Positions 1-7,873 of a stretch of DNA of 39,479 bases are shown piece after piece. A program made the translations under genes and the position numbers. Each line of letters starts with the position of its first letter. The stretch's first letter is position 1. The stretch is taken from contig JAGOOO010000013.1 in the NCBI GenBank assembly GCA_017992475.1, positions 1-39,479 of the forward strand. The letters are read 5' to 3'. Source of the stretch: Caldisericia bacterium (GTDB lineage Bacteria > Caldisericota > Caldisericia > JAAYUI01). Under the pieces are notes generated by a model. It saw only the letters and a program-made list of their open reading frames with translations. It was not told where the DNA came from and did not search any database.

Positions 1-2
1 TT

Positions 3-308
3 GGAATGATGAGGGCCATGGGTGCAACAAGTGGACAGGTGCTCTTTGAATCAACACTAGAGTCTGCCATTCTTGGTTTTTTTGGTGCCATACTTGGCGT
101 TGCACTTGGTTTTGCCCTCTCATCCAGTGCCAGTGAACTGATCAAAAAAAGTCTTCCACAATCGCCAAGTGGGAGCATCATTTCAATAGGCTGGACTTCG
201 GCCATAATAACACTGGCCATAGTCATCATTATATCAATACTGGCTGCTTATGGCCCAGCCAAAAACGCCGCCAGCACAAAACCGACGGAGGCAGCTTCCG
301 ATGAGTGA
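3..308 (+). CDS. FtsX/MacB-type ABC transporter permease, C-terminal fragment
   Basis: Only the last ~102 codons are in the window; the gene enters from the left edge in frame 3. The visible part opens with the cytoplasmic motif EIGMMRAMGAT, which precedes the last transmembrane pair of FtsX-domain permeases. Two hydrophobic segments follow (about residues 20-45 and 65-85 of the fragment), then a short polar tail. The same motif recurs in the downstream permease (EIGMMRTIGAT). The stop overlaps the ATPase start by 8 bases, so the two are translationally coupled and probably form one transporter. Family knowledge: such permeases with LolD/MacB-like ATPases move lipoproteins, peptides or other substrates across the envelope. 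The substrate here is unknown. Confidence 0.85.
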   Translation, partial: GMMRAMGATSGQVLFESTLESAILGFFGAILGVALGFALSSSASELIKKSLPQSPSGSIISIGWTSAIITLAIVIIISILAAYGPAKNAASTKPTEAASDE

Positions 309-978
309 CACAATAATGGCAAAGGGAATTTCAAAATCTTTCAAAAGAGGCACGGAAACCATCCATGCCATTCAGGATATCTCTCTAAATGTTGGCAAGG
401 GGGAGATGCTCTCAATAATGGGTAGATCGGGTTCTGGAAAAACAACCCTGCTCTCCTGCATCGGAATGCTCGAGAACATTGATTCTGGATCGTTGGCCCT
501 TGAAGGAAGGAACATTAAGGACTTCTCTGAGGCCCAAAGAACAGTTTTGCGCAGGGAACTCATGGGTTTTGTTTTCCAGAGATTCTTCCTGATTCCCACA
601 TTGACAGCATATGAAAACGTCGCACTTCCCGGACTTTTCGCAGGCAAAAAACTCGGAAAAGACCATATCATGGAACTCCTCGAAATGGTTGGAGTATCAC
701 AAAGATATGACCATAGACCAGGCCAGATGTCTGGTGGTGAAATGCAAAGGGTTGCCATCGCCAGGGCGCTGGCGCTTGACCCACCAATCCTTATCGCTGA
801 TGAACCAACAGGAAACCTTGACACGGCAAACGCAGAAGCCGTATTTGGGCTCTTCAAAAAACTTGCTGGACAAGGAAAAACAATTATTATCGCCACCCAC
901 AGCCAGAAACTTGCAAAAGACTGTGACAGGGTGGTAGAACTCATGGACGGGAGAATAACAAGAGATGAAAAAAATTAG
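301..978 (+). CDS. ABC transporter ATP-binding protein, LolD/MacB type
   Basis: A 225-residue cytoplasmic ATPase that powers the flanking FtsX-type permeases. It has a Walker A (GRSGSGKTT), a Q-loop (FVFQRFF), the signature MSGGEMQRVAIARAL, a Walker B followed by the D-loop (ILIADEPTGNLD) and the switch histidine (ATHS). The ADEPTGNLD wording is characteristic of the LolD/MacB/FtsE group. I chose the ATG at 301 over an in-frame upstream ATG at 250. The 301 start gives the usual family N-terminus, has GGAGG 9 nt upstream, and overlaps the preceding stop by 8 bases. The stop overlaps the next gene by 14 bases. The ATPase family is certain; the transported substrate is not. Confidence 0.95.
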   Translation: MSDTIMAKGISKSFKRGTETIHAIQDISLNVGKGEMLSIMGRSGSGKTTLLSCIGMLENIDSGSLALEGRNIKDFSEAQRTVLRRELMGFVFQRFFLIPTLTAYENVALPGLFAGKKLGKDHIMELLEMVGVSQRYDHRPGQMSGGEMQRVAIARALALDPPILIADEPTGNLDTANAEAVFGLFKKLAGQGKTIIIATHSQKLAKDCDRVVELMDGRITRDEKN

Positions 979-1369
979 CTTTGTTGTCGCACTTGTGGTA
1001 CTTTTTGGCGCTATTGCCATACTCGCATCCTGTGGGTCATCGGGTCCCCAGGAAAAAACATTTGGCCCGCCAATTGAGAAACCTGAGGAATACCAGCCGG
1101 CAACCGTTGAGCAGGTATTCGCAGATCCAGAGCTCATGGACAAACAGGTTGTTATGGATGTCTACGTGGACGAAGTCTGCCCCGCAGGTTGCTGGTTCTT
1201 CATCTCAGACAAACTGGGCGACAAGGTCAGGCTCTACGTCTCCAGGACCAAAGATAGTTTTACTGTGCCAGAATCCATAAAGGGTCTCCATGTTAAAGTC
1301 TATGGGAAAGTAACGGCCTCAAATACAGGAGAAATGCTTGAGGGCCACAGGGTGGAGCTTATCGACTGA
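965..1369 (+). CDS. Lipoprotein with a DUF4920/OB-fold-like domain
   Basis: A 134-residue protein with a signal peptide ending in the lipobox L20-A21-S22-C23, so it is expected to be lipid-anchored outside the inner membrane. The mature part contains the stretch VDEVCPAGCWFFISD, then alternating beta-strand-like segments and KVYGKVTAS near the end. This layout (conserved Cys before GCW, then a small beta barrel) reminds me of DUF4920-type OB-fold proteins; the assignment is by memory of the family pattern. It sits between the ATPase and the second permease, overlapping the first by 14 bases and the second by one base (TGATG). It may therefore be an accessory or substrate-contacting part of this transporter. 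Confidence 0.75.
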   Translation: MKKISFVVALVVLFGAIAILASCGSSGPQEKTFGPPIEKPEEYQPATVEQVFADPELMDKQVVMDVYVDEVCPAGCWFFISDKLGDKVRLYVSRTKDSFTVPESIKGLHVKVYGKVTASNTGEMLEGHRVELID

Positions 1370-2598
1370 TGTCGACATTCAAGCTCGCCTTGCGCAATCT
1401 GGCAAAAAAACCCTTGCGCACAGTGCTGGCAATTGCCACAGTCACTATCTCCATAACGCTCCTCTTGTCCCTTTTGGGTTTCTACTTTGGCTATAACAAG
1501 GCCATGAAGGATGAGCTGAACAACTTTGGAGTGCAGATGCTTGCCGTGCCAAAAGGATGCCCCTATTCCTCAACAACACTCCTTTTGCATGGTGGAGTCA
1601 TCCCAAACAAGCTCCCGCTTGAGGCAATTGACAAGATAAAAGCAATCCAGCATGTAAAAAGTGCGCAGGGTATTGTGATGGGGACCCTCGAACTTGATAG
1701 CGTCCAGCACATTATCTATGGTATTTCTCCAGGTTTTGAGAAACTCAGACCAAACTGGAAGGTACAAGGAAAATTCCCAACCGCGGAAGGTGAACTCGTT
1801 CTCGGTTCCACCATTGCAAAAAAACTCGGCGCAGAAATCGGGAAGAAGTACACTGTGGTAGGGATTGCCCAGGATAAAAAACAGCAGGAAGAACTGGGCA
1901 CCTATCCGCCGATTGGCCAGCAAGTCATAACCTACAAGACTGACCCAAGGGAGCTGACCGTTGTTGGCCTTCTTGACCAGACTGGCGCTTCCGAAGACAA
2001 CTTCTTCATTACCAACGACGACGAGGCAAGAAAAATTATTGACCTGAACGGGTACACTGCCATTGCGATAGAACTTGATGATCAGGCAGGCTCAAAAGAG
2101 TTCGTGGCCGTTGCTGTTGAAGGCATCAATGATGCACAGCCAGTGACAATCAATCAGGTTGCAAACACGGTATCTGGTCTCATTGATTCGGCCAGATCGA
2201 TCATGCTTTCTGTTGTCATAGTTGCAATAATTGCCTGCGCCATCGTTGTTGCCGGCACTGCGCTGATGGGCGTCATCGAAAGATCAAAAGAGATCGGCAT
2301 GATGAGAACCATCGGGGCAACACCAATGCAGGTGGGAACATCGGTTGGTCTCGAGGTGGTCTTGCTAACATTGATAGGTGGCATAATAGGTATTGTGCTC
2401 ACGCTTGTCTTGCAAAACCCGCTAAGTGACCTGCTCAGGATTTTGATACCAAATGCGCCAAACACAAACCTGGTATCTCTCCCTCCAGACCTGCTCCTTC
2501 TTTCGATTGGCATAGCCGTTGCTCTGGGTGTTCTTGCGTCTATTCCACCACTTATATCCGCAGTCAGGGCACCACCGCTTCGAATGGCAGGTTCATGA
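1369..2598 (+). CDS. FtsX/MacB-type ABC transporter permease
   Basis: A 409-residue inner-membrane permease. An N-terminal transmembrane helix lies at about residues 17-40. A large extracytoplasmic domain (about 40-265) follows, then three C-terminal helices (about 275-300, 325-350, 370-395). The MacB_PCD + FtsX layout is supported by the motif ERSKEIGMMRTIGATPMQV between helices 2 and 3. The N-terminal KLALRNLAKKPLRTVLAIATV is typical of the family. It starts one base inside the lipoprotein stop and its own stop overlaps the Nudix start (ATGA). Together with the upstream fragment this operon encodes two different permeases and one ATPase, consistent with a heterodimeric exporter or lipoprotein-release type machine. 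Confidence 0.92.
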   Translation: MSTFKLALRNLAKKPLRTVLAIATVTISITLLLSLLGFYFGYNKAMKDELNNFGVQMLAVPKGCPYSSTTLLLHGGVIPNKLPLEAIDKIKAIQHVKSAQGIVMGTLELDSVQHIIYGISPGFEKLRPNWKVQGKFPTAEGELVLGSTIAKKLGAEIGKKYTVVGIAQDKKQQEELGTYPPIGQQVITYKTDPRELTVVGLLDQTGASEDNFFITNDDEARKIIDLNGYTAIAIELDDQAGSKEFVAVAVEGINDAQPVTINQVANTVSGLIDSARSIMLSVVIVAIIACAIVVAGTALMGVIERSKEIGMMRTIGATPMQVGTSVGLEVVLLTLIGGIIGIVLTLVLQNPLSDLLRILIPNAPNTNLVSLPPDLLLLSIGIAVALGVLASIPPLISAVRAPPLRMAGS

Positions 2599-3053
2599 GA
2601 TATGAACTGGCTGCAACCACCTTCGTTTTCAACGGAGAGAGGTTTGCAATACATTTTCACGAGAAGGTCAAGAAATGGCTTCCACCAGGGGGTCATGTAG
2701 AACAAAATGAACTGCCGCATGAGGCGGCGATAAGGGAAGTAATAGAGGAGCTTGGAGTCAAACCCAGGCTCCTTTTTGATTTACCGCCAGATTACGGAAT
2801 AGAGACTGTTCCGCTTCCTGTCGCAATTCTTGTCGAAAATATAGACAGCGAGCATTGCCACACTGACATGATATACGCAGCAGAATCAGATACAAAAACC
2901 ATTCTGGAGCCATTCTCCTGGGTCACAATTGAGGAGGCTGAATCGATGGGTGCACCAAAAGATGTTGTGGTGCTGGCGAAAAAGTGTCTGGAAATTGTCA
3001 GAAAAGCGGGTTCTCGGCAACAACCTTCCAGCCATCTTCATAAATCATTGTGA
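2595..3053 (+). CDS. Nudix hydrolase
   Basis: A 152-residue protein with a complete Nudix box beginning at G38: G-x5-E-x7-R-E-V-I-E-E-L-G-V, containing the metal-binding REVIEE core. Nudix enzymes cleave nucleoside diphosphates linked to other groups; the substrate cannot be read from the sequence. The segment before the box (KKWLPPGGHVE) is also typical. The ATG overlaps the permease stop as ATGA, so it is the last gene of the plus-strand transporter operon. Its 3' end overlaps the convergent lipoprotein gene by 56 bases, with no room for an intrinsic terminator. Confidence 0.92.
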   Translation: MRYELAATTFVFNGERFAIHFHEKVKKWLPPGGHVEQNELPHEAAIREVIEELGVKPRLLFDLPPDYGIETVPLPVAILVENIDSEHCHTDMIYAAESDTKTILEPFSWVTIEEAESMGAPKDVVVLAKKCLEIVRKAGSRQQPSSHLHKSL

Positions 3054-3894
3054 CTGTGGTGTTTTTTCCGGTTGTCCAATCATCGGCAATCATTTTTATC
3101 AGGGTATCATTCCCCTGGTATGACATCTGGTCGATGTTCATGAATAGATTGAAGGTAACCCCGTAAGGATAAGTCCTTCCATTATGATTGACGCCGAATT
3201 CAATCCTTCCAGCAGTCGGCTTGAGGTCAAGCTTCTTTAAAAACTCGGCAATACCCTTGCCATTGTTGTTTTTCCATTCTCGCTCGACCTGTTCCCTGCT
3301 TGCACCAGACAAAAGGTCAGTTGGGGTAAAATCATAGGTTTTGGAAAACTGCCCGCTTTTTATGGCATCAAGGTATGCAATGTAGGCTTTCTCAGCCTCT
3401 TTGATCTCAAAAAGTTCCGGCCCAAAGAAAGGCATGAGCTTCCACTGGCCATCCATTTTTGTGGCAACCGTCAGGAAAGGGCCTTTGCCAATAACATCGG
3501 CAATCCTTTTCTCGTCCTGCGTCAGCTCGCTGCTCCATGTTGCTTCAACCGCAATAATATAGGCCAAGTCGTATGTCTTTCCATAAAGGCCCCAACCCTC
3601 CTGGACACTACACTGTGTGAACTTAAAGCTTGATTTGCCAACAAGAGACGCAAAATCAGGATTTTTTGCCCTCATCACCCTATATAGCTTCTCATCCATG
3701 CCAGGCCAGAGGTAAGGACTTTCAAACTCAAAGGTCTTTGACGAGTTGCCATTTGCGACAGCTGTGATGTATATCTGGACGGCATGGCAAGCTTCACCCT
3801 GCCCACCCTTAAAATCACCCTCAAAAACCGGTGACCGTCCGCATGAGGCAAGAAACAATGAAAAGATTAATACTGTCAGGATTTTGTTTCGCAT
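2998..3894 (-). CDS. Lipoprotein of unknown function
   Basis: A 298-residue protein with a short signal peptide and a lipobox L15-A16-S17-C18. It is therefore predicted to be a lipoprotein of the periplasm or outer leaflet. No catalytic motif is recognised. The mature part has a mix of helices and strands, with segments such as KAYIAYLDAIKSGQFSKTYDF around the middle, which resemble NTF2-like/DUF4878-style small extracytoplasmic domains. The same style (TDYREALKSGEIGNILAFW) occurs in the adjacent lipoprotein, so the two may be related. It is the last gene of the minus-strand operon, overlapping the upstream lipoprotein by 19 bases. Confidence 0.85.
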   Translation of the reverse strand: MRNKILTVLIFSLFLASCGRSPVFEGDFKGGQGEACHAVQIYITAVANGNSSKTFEFESPYLWPGMDEKLYRVMRAKNPDFASLVGKSSFKFTQCSVQEGWGLYGKTYDLAYIIAVEATWSSELTQDEKRIADVIGKGPFLTVATKMDGQWKLMPFFGPELFEIKEAEKAYIAYLDAIKSGQFSKTYDFTPTDLLSGASREQVEREWKNNNGKGIAEFLKKLDLKPTAGRIEFGVNHNGRTYPYGVTFNLFMNIDQMSYQGNDTLIKMIADDWTTGKNTTVTMIYEDGWKVVAENPLF

Positions 3895-4334
3895 GCCAGA
3901 ATCCTCATTGAACCGCCAACGTCGACCATATAAACAAGCTCTCTGGTGATCACAGGCCCATCGGCCACAAGGGAACTCTGCTTTGGTGGAAGGGCATCCA
4001 TTTTCGGGAATCTTATAGAAATATCAAGCTGGATGACGTCTTTGAATACAATCCCGTCGAATATCCAGTTTTCAAGCTTTTTCGTTGAGAGCACTTCCAT
4101 CTTTTCGTAACCAAGGAGTATGCCATACGTGTCGAGCTTTTTCTCAATGTCCAGCTTGATTGAGTCACCATTTCTTGTGAGCATTTCCGGGTGCCAGAAA
4201 GCAAGTATGTTTCCAATTTCCCCGGACTTGAGAGCCTCGCGGTAATCGGTATAGGCCCTGATGGCAGATGAAGTAGGTGAAGAGCATGAGGCCAGAGCCA
4301 GGCACAACAAAATAATGCTAAATGCTTTCTTCAT
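3876..4334 (-). CDS. Small lipoprotein of unknown function
   Basis: A 152-residue protein with a signal peptide and lipobox L14-A15-S16-C17. After the cysteine comes AIRAYTDYREALKSGEIGNILAFWHPEM, a pattern I associate with NTF2-like lipoproteins in which a helix leads into an alpha+beta cone fold. The start overlaps the symporter stop by 17 bases and the end overlaps the next lipoprotein by 19, so all three are co-transcribed. No active site is evident. The function is unknown; its place directly after a sodium symporter suggests an envelope role within this operon. Confidence 0.82.
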   Translation of the reverse strand: MKKAFSIILLCLALASCSSPTSSAIRAYTDYREALKSGEIGNILAFWHPEMLTRNGDSIKLDIEKKLDTYGILLGYEKMEVLSTKKLENWIFDGIVFKDVIQLDISIRFPKMDALPPKQSSLVADGPVITRELVYMVDVGGSMRILACETKS

Positions 4335-5886
4335 TCGTCACCTTTGTCAGGAATCCAACCACAAACAGCGCCAGGAAAGACAGCGGAACAGCAATACACG
4401 TCGGGTCGCACATGCTGAGCCAGTGCCCTTCAAAAAGGCTGGGCTTTCCGAAAAACATATTGCAAAGCCCTATTGAAGCGGATTCCTTGATATGGACAAA
4501 AAAGTACATGAACACTATTGTCCCGATGCCGGTCAGCATCGAGGCAATAGAAGCTGCCCTAGTACATCTTTTCCAGAATATTGCACCACAGATGGACGGC
4601 AAAAAGACAGAGGCTGCTATTCCAAAAAACATGGCTGTTGCTGTTGCAACAATTGATTTTGGCAATAGGTAGCCAACAACAATAACCACCGCAAGTGAAA
4701 TGAGTGCCGCTGCTTTTACCAGCCCTATCGAAGCTTTGACCTTCAATCCCTTTATCATGAAATCATACCCAAGGGATGTTGCCATTGTGTGTATCTGGGC
4801 GGTTGAAGTGGACAGGGCAGCAGAAAACAGCGTGAACAGGATTATGTATCCAAGCCATTCTGGAAGAAACGATCTGATTGCAAAAGGAATTATGGAGTCA
4901 ACATTCATCCCGACCATTTCAATTGCGGTCCTGCCGATTGCAGGATTGCTGTAAGCGGCAAGGTTTGACAGGGCACCTGTCAGGATGCCTCCGCCATTGA
5001 CCACAAGCACAAAAACGGCCCCAAAACCAACTGCTATCTTGATGTCTCTGGTGTTTTTAAGGGTAAGGAAACGAACACCAAGCTGGGGTTGTGAAAGGAG
5101 GCCAACACTAATGCCAAAAAATAGCGTGGTTATCAATTGCCACCAGATTGGGGAACCAAAAGTAGGCAAAGTTCCGAAACTTCTGATGCCTTCCTTTGCA
5201 AGCGCCTCCGGCACCGGTACCTGGGAAATCGCAGAGAAAGCTCCGAATCCACCAGCCTTTGAAAGCACAATAATAAACATTGTGGCAACGCCAACAAACT
5301 TTAGGATACCCAAAACAGCATCGGCAAAAATCATACCCTTAAGGCCACCGCCAACAACATAAATCGCTATGATCACGGCATATATGATCAACGCAATGCC
5401 AAAATTAATGCCGATTATGGTTTCCATCAGCCTCGAAACACTCACCAGAACGGCACCGGCATACAATGGCATGAAAACAAAATTGACGACGCCAGCAACA
5501 CCCTGGACGAATTTTGACTTGAAACGCAAACCGAGGAGCTCCGGCATGGTCTGGGCACCCATCTTAGTGCCTACAGCTCTTATTTTTGGCCCAAAAACGA
5601 TGTAGGCCATTATGACACCCATACCGATGTTTATTGCAACTATCAGGACCATCGCAAGACCAACTTCGCCGGCCTTGCCACCAAAACCAACAATCGATGA
5701 TGTTGAAATGAGAGCCGAGCCATAGGAGATGGCCATCAGCCACGGAGGAACACGCTTGCCGGCAAGCATGAAATCATCACTATTTTTGGTCCTGACCCAT
5801 CCAAGATATGCAAGAATGCCAAGCAGTGCCAAAAAGGCAATGGCTATGCCATAGAAAATATATGGATTGAAAGTAGCAGAATTCAT
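4318..5886 (-). CDS. Sodium:solute symporter, SSS family
   Basis: A 522-residue membrane protein with about 12-13 hydrophobic segments, beginning NPYIFYGIAIAFLALLGILAY. Typical SSS features include KNSDDFMLAGKRVPPW after the first helix, ISYGSALISTSSIVGFGG in helix 2, an ISVGLLSQPQLGVRFLTLK loop and FSAALSTSTAQIHTMATSLGYDF in the sodium-site helix. It imports a small solute with sodium; the solute is not evident. I chose the ATG at 5886, which overlaps the stop of a 30-residue membrane peptide as ATGA, rather than an in-frame TTG at 5898. It is embedded in an envelope operon between a TPR protein and two lipoproteins. Confidence 0.95.
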   Translation of the reverse strand: MNSATFNPYIFYGIAIAFLALLGILAYLGWVRTKNSDDFMLAGKRVPPWLMAISYGSALISTSSIVGFGGKAGEVGLAMVLIVAINIGMGVIMAYIVFGPKIRAVGTKMGAQTMPELLGLRFKSKFVQGVAGVVNFVFMPLYAGAVLVSVSRLMETIIGINFGIALIIYAVIIAIYVVGGGLKGMIFADAVLGILKFVGVATMFIIVLSKAGGFGAFSAISQVPVPEALAKEGIRSFGTLPTFGSPIWWQLITTLFFGISVGLLSQPQLGVRFLTLKNTRDIKIAVGFGAVFVLVVNGGGILTGALSNLAAYSNPAIGRTAIEMVGMNVDSIIPFAIRSFLPEWLGYIILFTLFSAALSTSTAQIHTMATSLGYDFMIKGLKVKASIGLVKAAALISLAVVIVVGYLLPKSIVATATAMFFGIAASVFLPSICGAIFWKRCTRAASIASMLTGIGTIVFMYFFVHIKESASIGLCNMFFGKPSLFEGHWLSMCDPTCIAVPLSFLALFVVGFLTKVTNEESI

Positions 5887-5975
5887 TCTTTGCCCCAATT
5901 TACAATGGTATAGATTACCCCAACAAGGGTCAGCGCAATGGCAAGAACCATTGCCGTTATGATCCAGAAATCCAT
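5883..5975 (-). CDS. Single-helix symporter small accessory peptide
   Basis: A 30-residue ORF too short for normal gene callers. It begins MDFWIITAMVLAIALTLVGV and ends NWGKE: one transmembrane helix with a charged cytoplasmic-looking tail. GTGAGG lies just upstream of its ATG, and the start follows the TPR gene stop by 3 bases. Its own stop overlaps the symporter start as ATGA. Several SSS and NSS symporters are preceded by such one-helix genes (for example MetS with MetP; other small symporter accessory proteins are annotated in databases). From its position and shape I infer a bound subunit of the symporter encoded next. Confidence 0.8.
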   Translation of the reverse strand: MDFWIITAMVLAIALTLVGVIYTIVNWGKE

Positions 5976-5978
5976 GTA

Positions 5979-7397
5979 TTACCTCACGGTTGCAAGAAGG
6001 ATTGGCCTAATTTTTGGAAGGAATGGTGCTAGCGATGGAAGCGTCTGGGCCAGAAGCGAAATATAAACCTTTGTGGCCTCAAAATCAACCGTGTTTACTG
6101 ATGATTGCGCTTCATCTAGCCAGATTTCAACAAGCCTGGAAACATCATCTCTGGATGCAACAAGGATTTTTTCCAAAACCGGCAATAGCTTCGGGTGTGC
6201 GTCCTTCAGAGGTTTTAGCTGTTCAAATGTCGAGGCAGTCATTAGTTTGGCCCAAACATCATCTGTTGCCGAATGGTTGCCCTCAAACCTCTCCTCAAGT
6301 ACGCCCTTGAATTCCTGAACAGAGAGCCATTCCAGGCGGACATTTTTTGCTGTTTCAATATCGCCGGAGAGCAGGGCCTCCTGAACTGACTTGGAACATT
6401 TGTCAAAATAAGGCTGAAAATCAAGTGTTAATAAGCACCTCTTTGTACTCTCAAGCCATGGGAGCGGCGCTTCCTGGAAAACCAGTGGTGAATCAATCAG
6501 GCCAAGCTGTTTTCTGATTGCAGCCACTTCTTCCCTCAACTCTTCCGATTTTGGGTCAATTGCCAGCCTCATTTCAGAGAATATCAGGGCCTGCCTCAAA
6601 TCGGCAGATTTTTTGAATATCCTTGAAAGGTTGGCCAATTCAGTATCAGTTTTCTCCCAGTCAGCGCTTGCTATGGCAATCTCAAGCATTTTCCTGTGGA
6701 ATTCTGGTTCATTAGGATAAAGCTTTGCCGACTCTGAAAGGTGCTCCTGGAGCTGTTTTTCATCCTTGGTCAAAGCCGACATTTTGATTCTTAGTGTTAC
6801 TGCCTCGGTTTGTATTCCAAGCTGTTCATAAATCCTGACAACATCATTATGAGCATCAAAGCTGTCCGGCTGGAGCCTGAGGTAACCATTAACGTATTGG
6901 AGGGCGCCCTCAGGTCTATAAGAAGCGCTGCTCTTTACGAGAAGTGCAAACGCCTCAATATTTGTTGGATCGCAGTCGATGACTTTTTTGAGTTGTGGTA
7001 CTCCCAAAGGGAGATCACCCGACAAAATGGTGTTTTTGGCATTTAAAAAAATGATTTCCTTGTTGTCTGGCTCAAATGCAAGCGTGGTGTCAAAAACATT
7101 TGCGGCCTGTTTGAATTGTTTTGATGACATCAAAAATGTTCCCAACGCCTTGAGGTGCTGAACAAGCGAAGCTTTGTCGCTCCTGAGATAATCGACCGAG
7201 CAGAGCTTTTGCAAAAGCGCAAAACCAAATGCTGGTGGAGATTTTTCAACAAAAGCCATGGAGTGTGACAAAACTTTCTGTGCCTCGGCAAGTTTTCCAG
7301 ATTTGAAGAATGTAAGGGCTTCGTTTATGGCACTTTGTACCTTTTGCGTCTCTTCCTGCCCTACTCCAAAAAGATCACCCTGGTTTTCTTCGTTCAT
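5979..7397 (-). CDS. TPR-repeat protein
   Basis: A 472-residue soluble, mostly helical protein without a signal peptide. TPR-like helix pairs are visible: INEALTFFKSGKLAEAQKVL near the start, KQFKQAANVFDTTLAFEPDN, LPLGVPQLKKVIDCDPTNIE and ALQYVNGYLRLQPDSFDAHND, followed by a helical C-terminal part without clear repeats. TPR arrays bind other proteins; no partner is evident. I chose the ATG at 7397 over an in-frame GTG at 7412. It overlaps the upstream stop as ATGA and has GGAGG close upstream. It shares an operon with PEGA and lipoprotein genes, so a scaffold role at the envelope is plausible but only inferred. Confidence 0.88.
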   Translation of the reverse strand: MNEENQGDLFGVGQEETQKVQSAINEALTFFKSGKLAEAQKVLSHSMAFVEKSPPAFGFALLQKLCSVDYLRSDKASLVQHLKALGTFLMSSKQFKQAANVFDTTLAFEPDNKEIIFLNAKNTILSGDLPLGVPQLKKVIDCDPTNIEAFALLVKSSASYRPEGALQYVNGYLRLQPDSFDAHNDVVRIYEQLGIQTEAVTLRIKMSALTKDEKQLQEHLSESAKLYPNEPEFHRKMLEIAIASADWEKTDTELANLSRIFKKSADLRQALIFSEMRLAIDPKSEELREEVAAIRKQLGLIDSPLVFQEAPLPWLESTKRCLLTLDFQPYFDKCSKSVQEALLSGDIETAKNVRLEWLSVQEFKGVLEERFEGNHSATDDVWAKLMTASTFEQLKPLKDAHPKLLPVLEKILVASRDDVSRLVEIWLDEAQSSVNTVDFEATKVYISLLAQTLPSLAPFLPKIRPILLATVR

Positions 7398-7873
7398 TTC
7401 CCTCCATTCCACCTGACAGAGTTTGCCACCTGTTCAGCCTGGTATCCGGTCATTGACTCTTCAGGCACCGACACAAGGATTGATAGAAGCTGGTCACCAA
7501 TCTTTACCGCATAAAGGTCTTCAATCAGATTGAGCTTGGCGTAAATGGCTCTCATTGTGAATTTCTTTGCTTCCCCGCCATCCAGTTTTACATCTTCCGA
7601 GCTTACAAATTCCCTCCCTGTGAGCTTTGCCTGTCCTTCTATGTAGCCTATAAGATCTTTCGGGAATGGAAGAAGTCTGATCGTCACTTTTACATTATGC
7701 TCTTCGGTGGAATAAAGGTTCACATCGGATTTATTGACAGGCTCAGCCTTCCAGCCGGCAGCAATCCCGACACTTCCCCAAGTTGTTTTGTGTGCGCCAA
7801 CAAAGACCACTTCACGCCTGCCACAACCAGCAAGAACAATGAGGGCAAGCAAAACAAGAATGGTCTTCCTCAC
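7394..7873 (-). CDS. Lipoprotein of unknown function
   Basis: A 159-residue protein with a signal peptide and lipobox L14-A15-G16-C17. The mature part contains strands around GVAAGW-like and VKVTIRLLPFPKDLIGYIEGQ, and ends VPEESMTGYQAEQVANSVRW. This resembles the alpha/beta fold of PsbP/DcrB-type envelope proteins, which carry a FPKDL..YI pattern and a late Q-x-x-x-V-x-x-S-x-x-W helix; the likeness is weak. The start is GTG, overlapping the PEGA protein stop as GTGA, and the end overlaps the TPR start as ATGA. Confidence 0.85.
   Translation of the reverse strand: MRKTILVLLALIVLAGCGRREVVFVGAHKTTWGSVGIAAGWKAEPVNKSDVNLYSTEEHNVKVTIRLLPFPKDLIGYIEGQAKLTGREFVSSEDVKLDGGEAKKFTMRAIYAKLNLIEDLYAVKIGDQLLSILVSVPEESMTGYQAEQVANSVRWNGGK

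Noticed and set aside
372-944. 190-codon minus-strand ORF opposite the ABC ATPase
   Set aside because: Its mirror is a certain ATPase with all motifs; the translation shows no domain and is Ser/Pro-rich as expected for a shadow frame.
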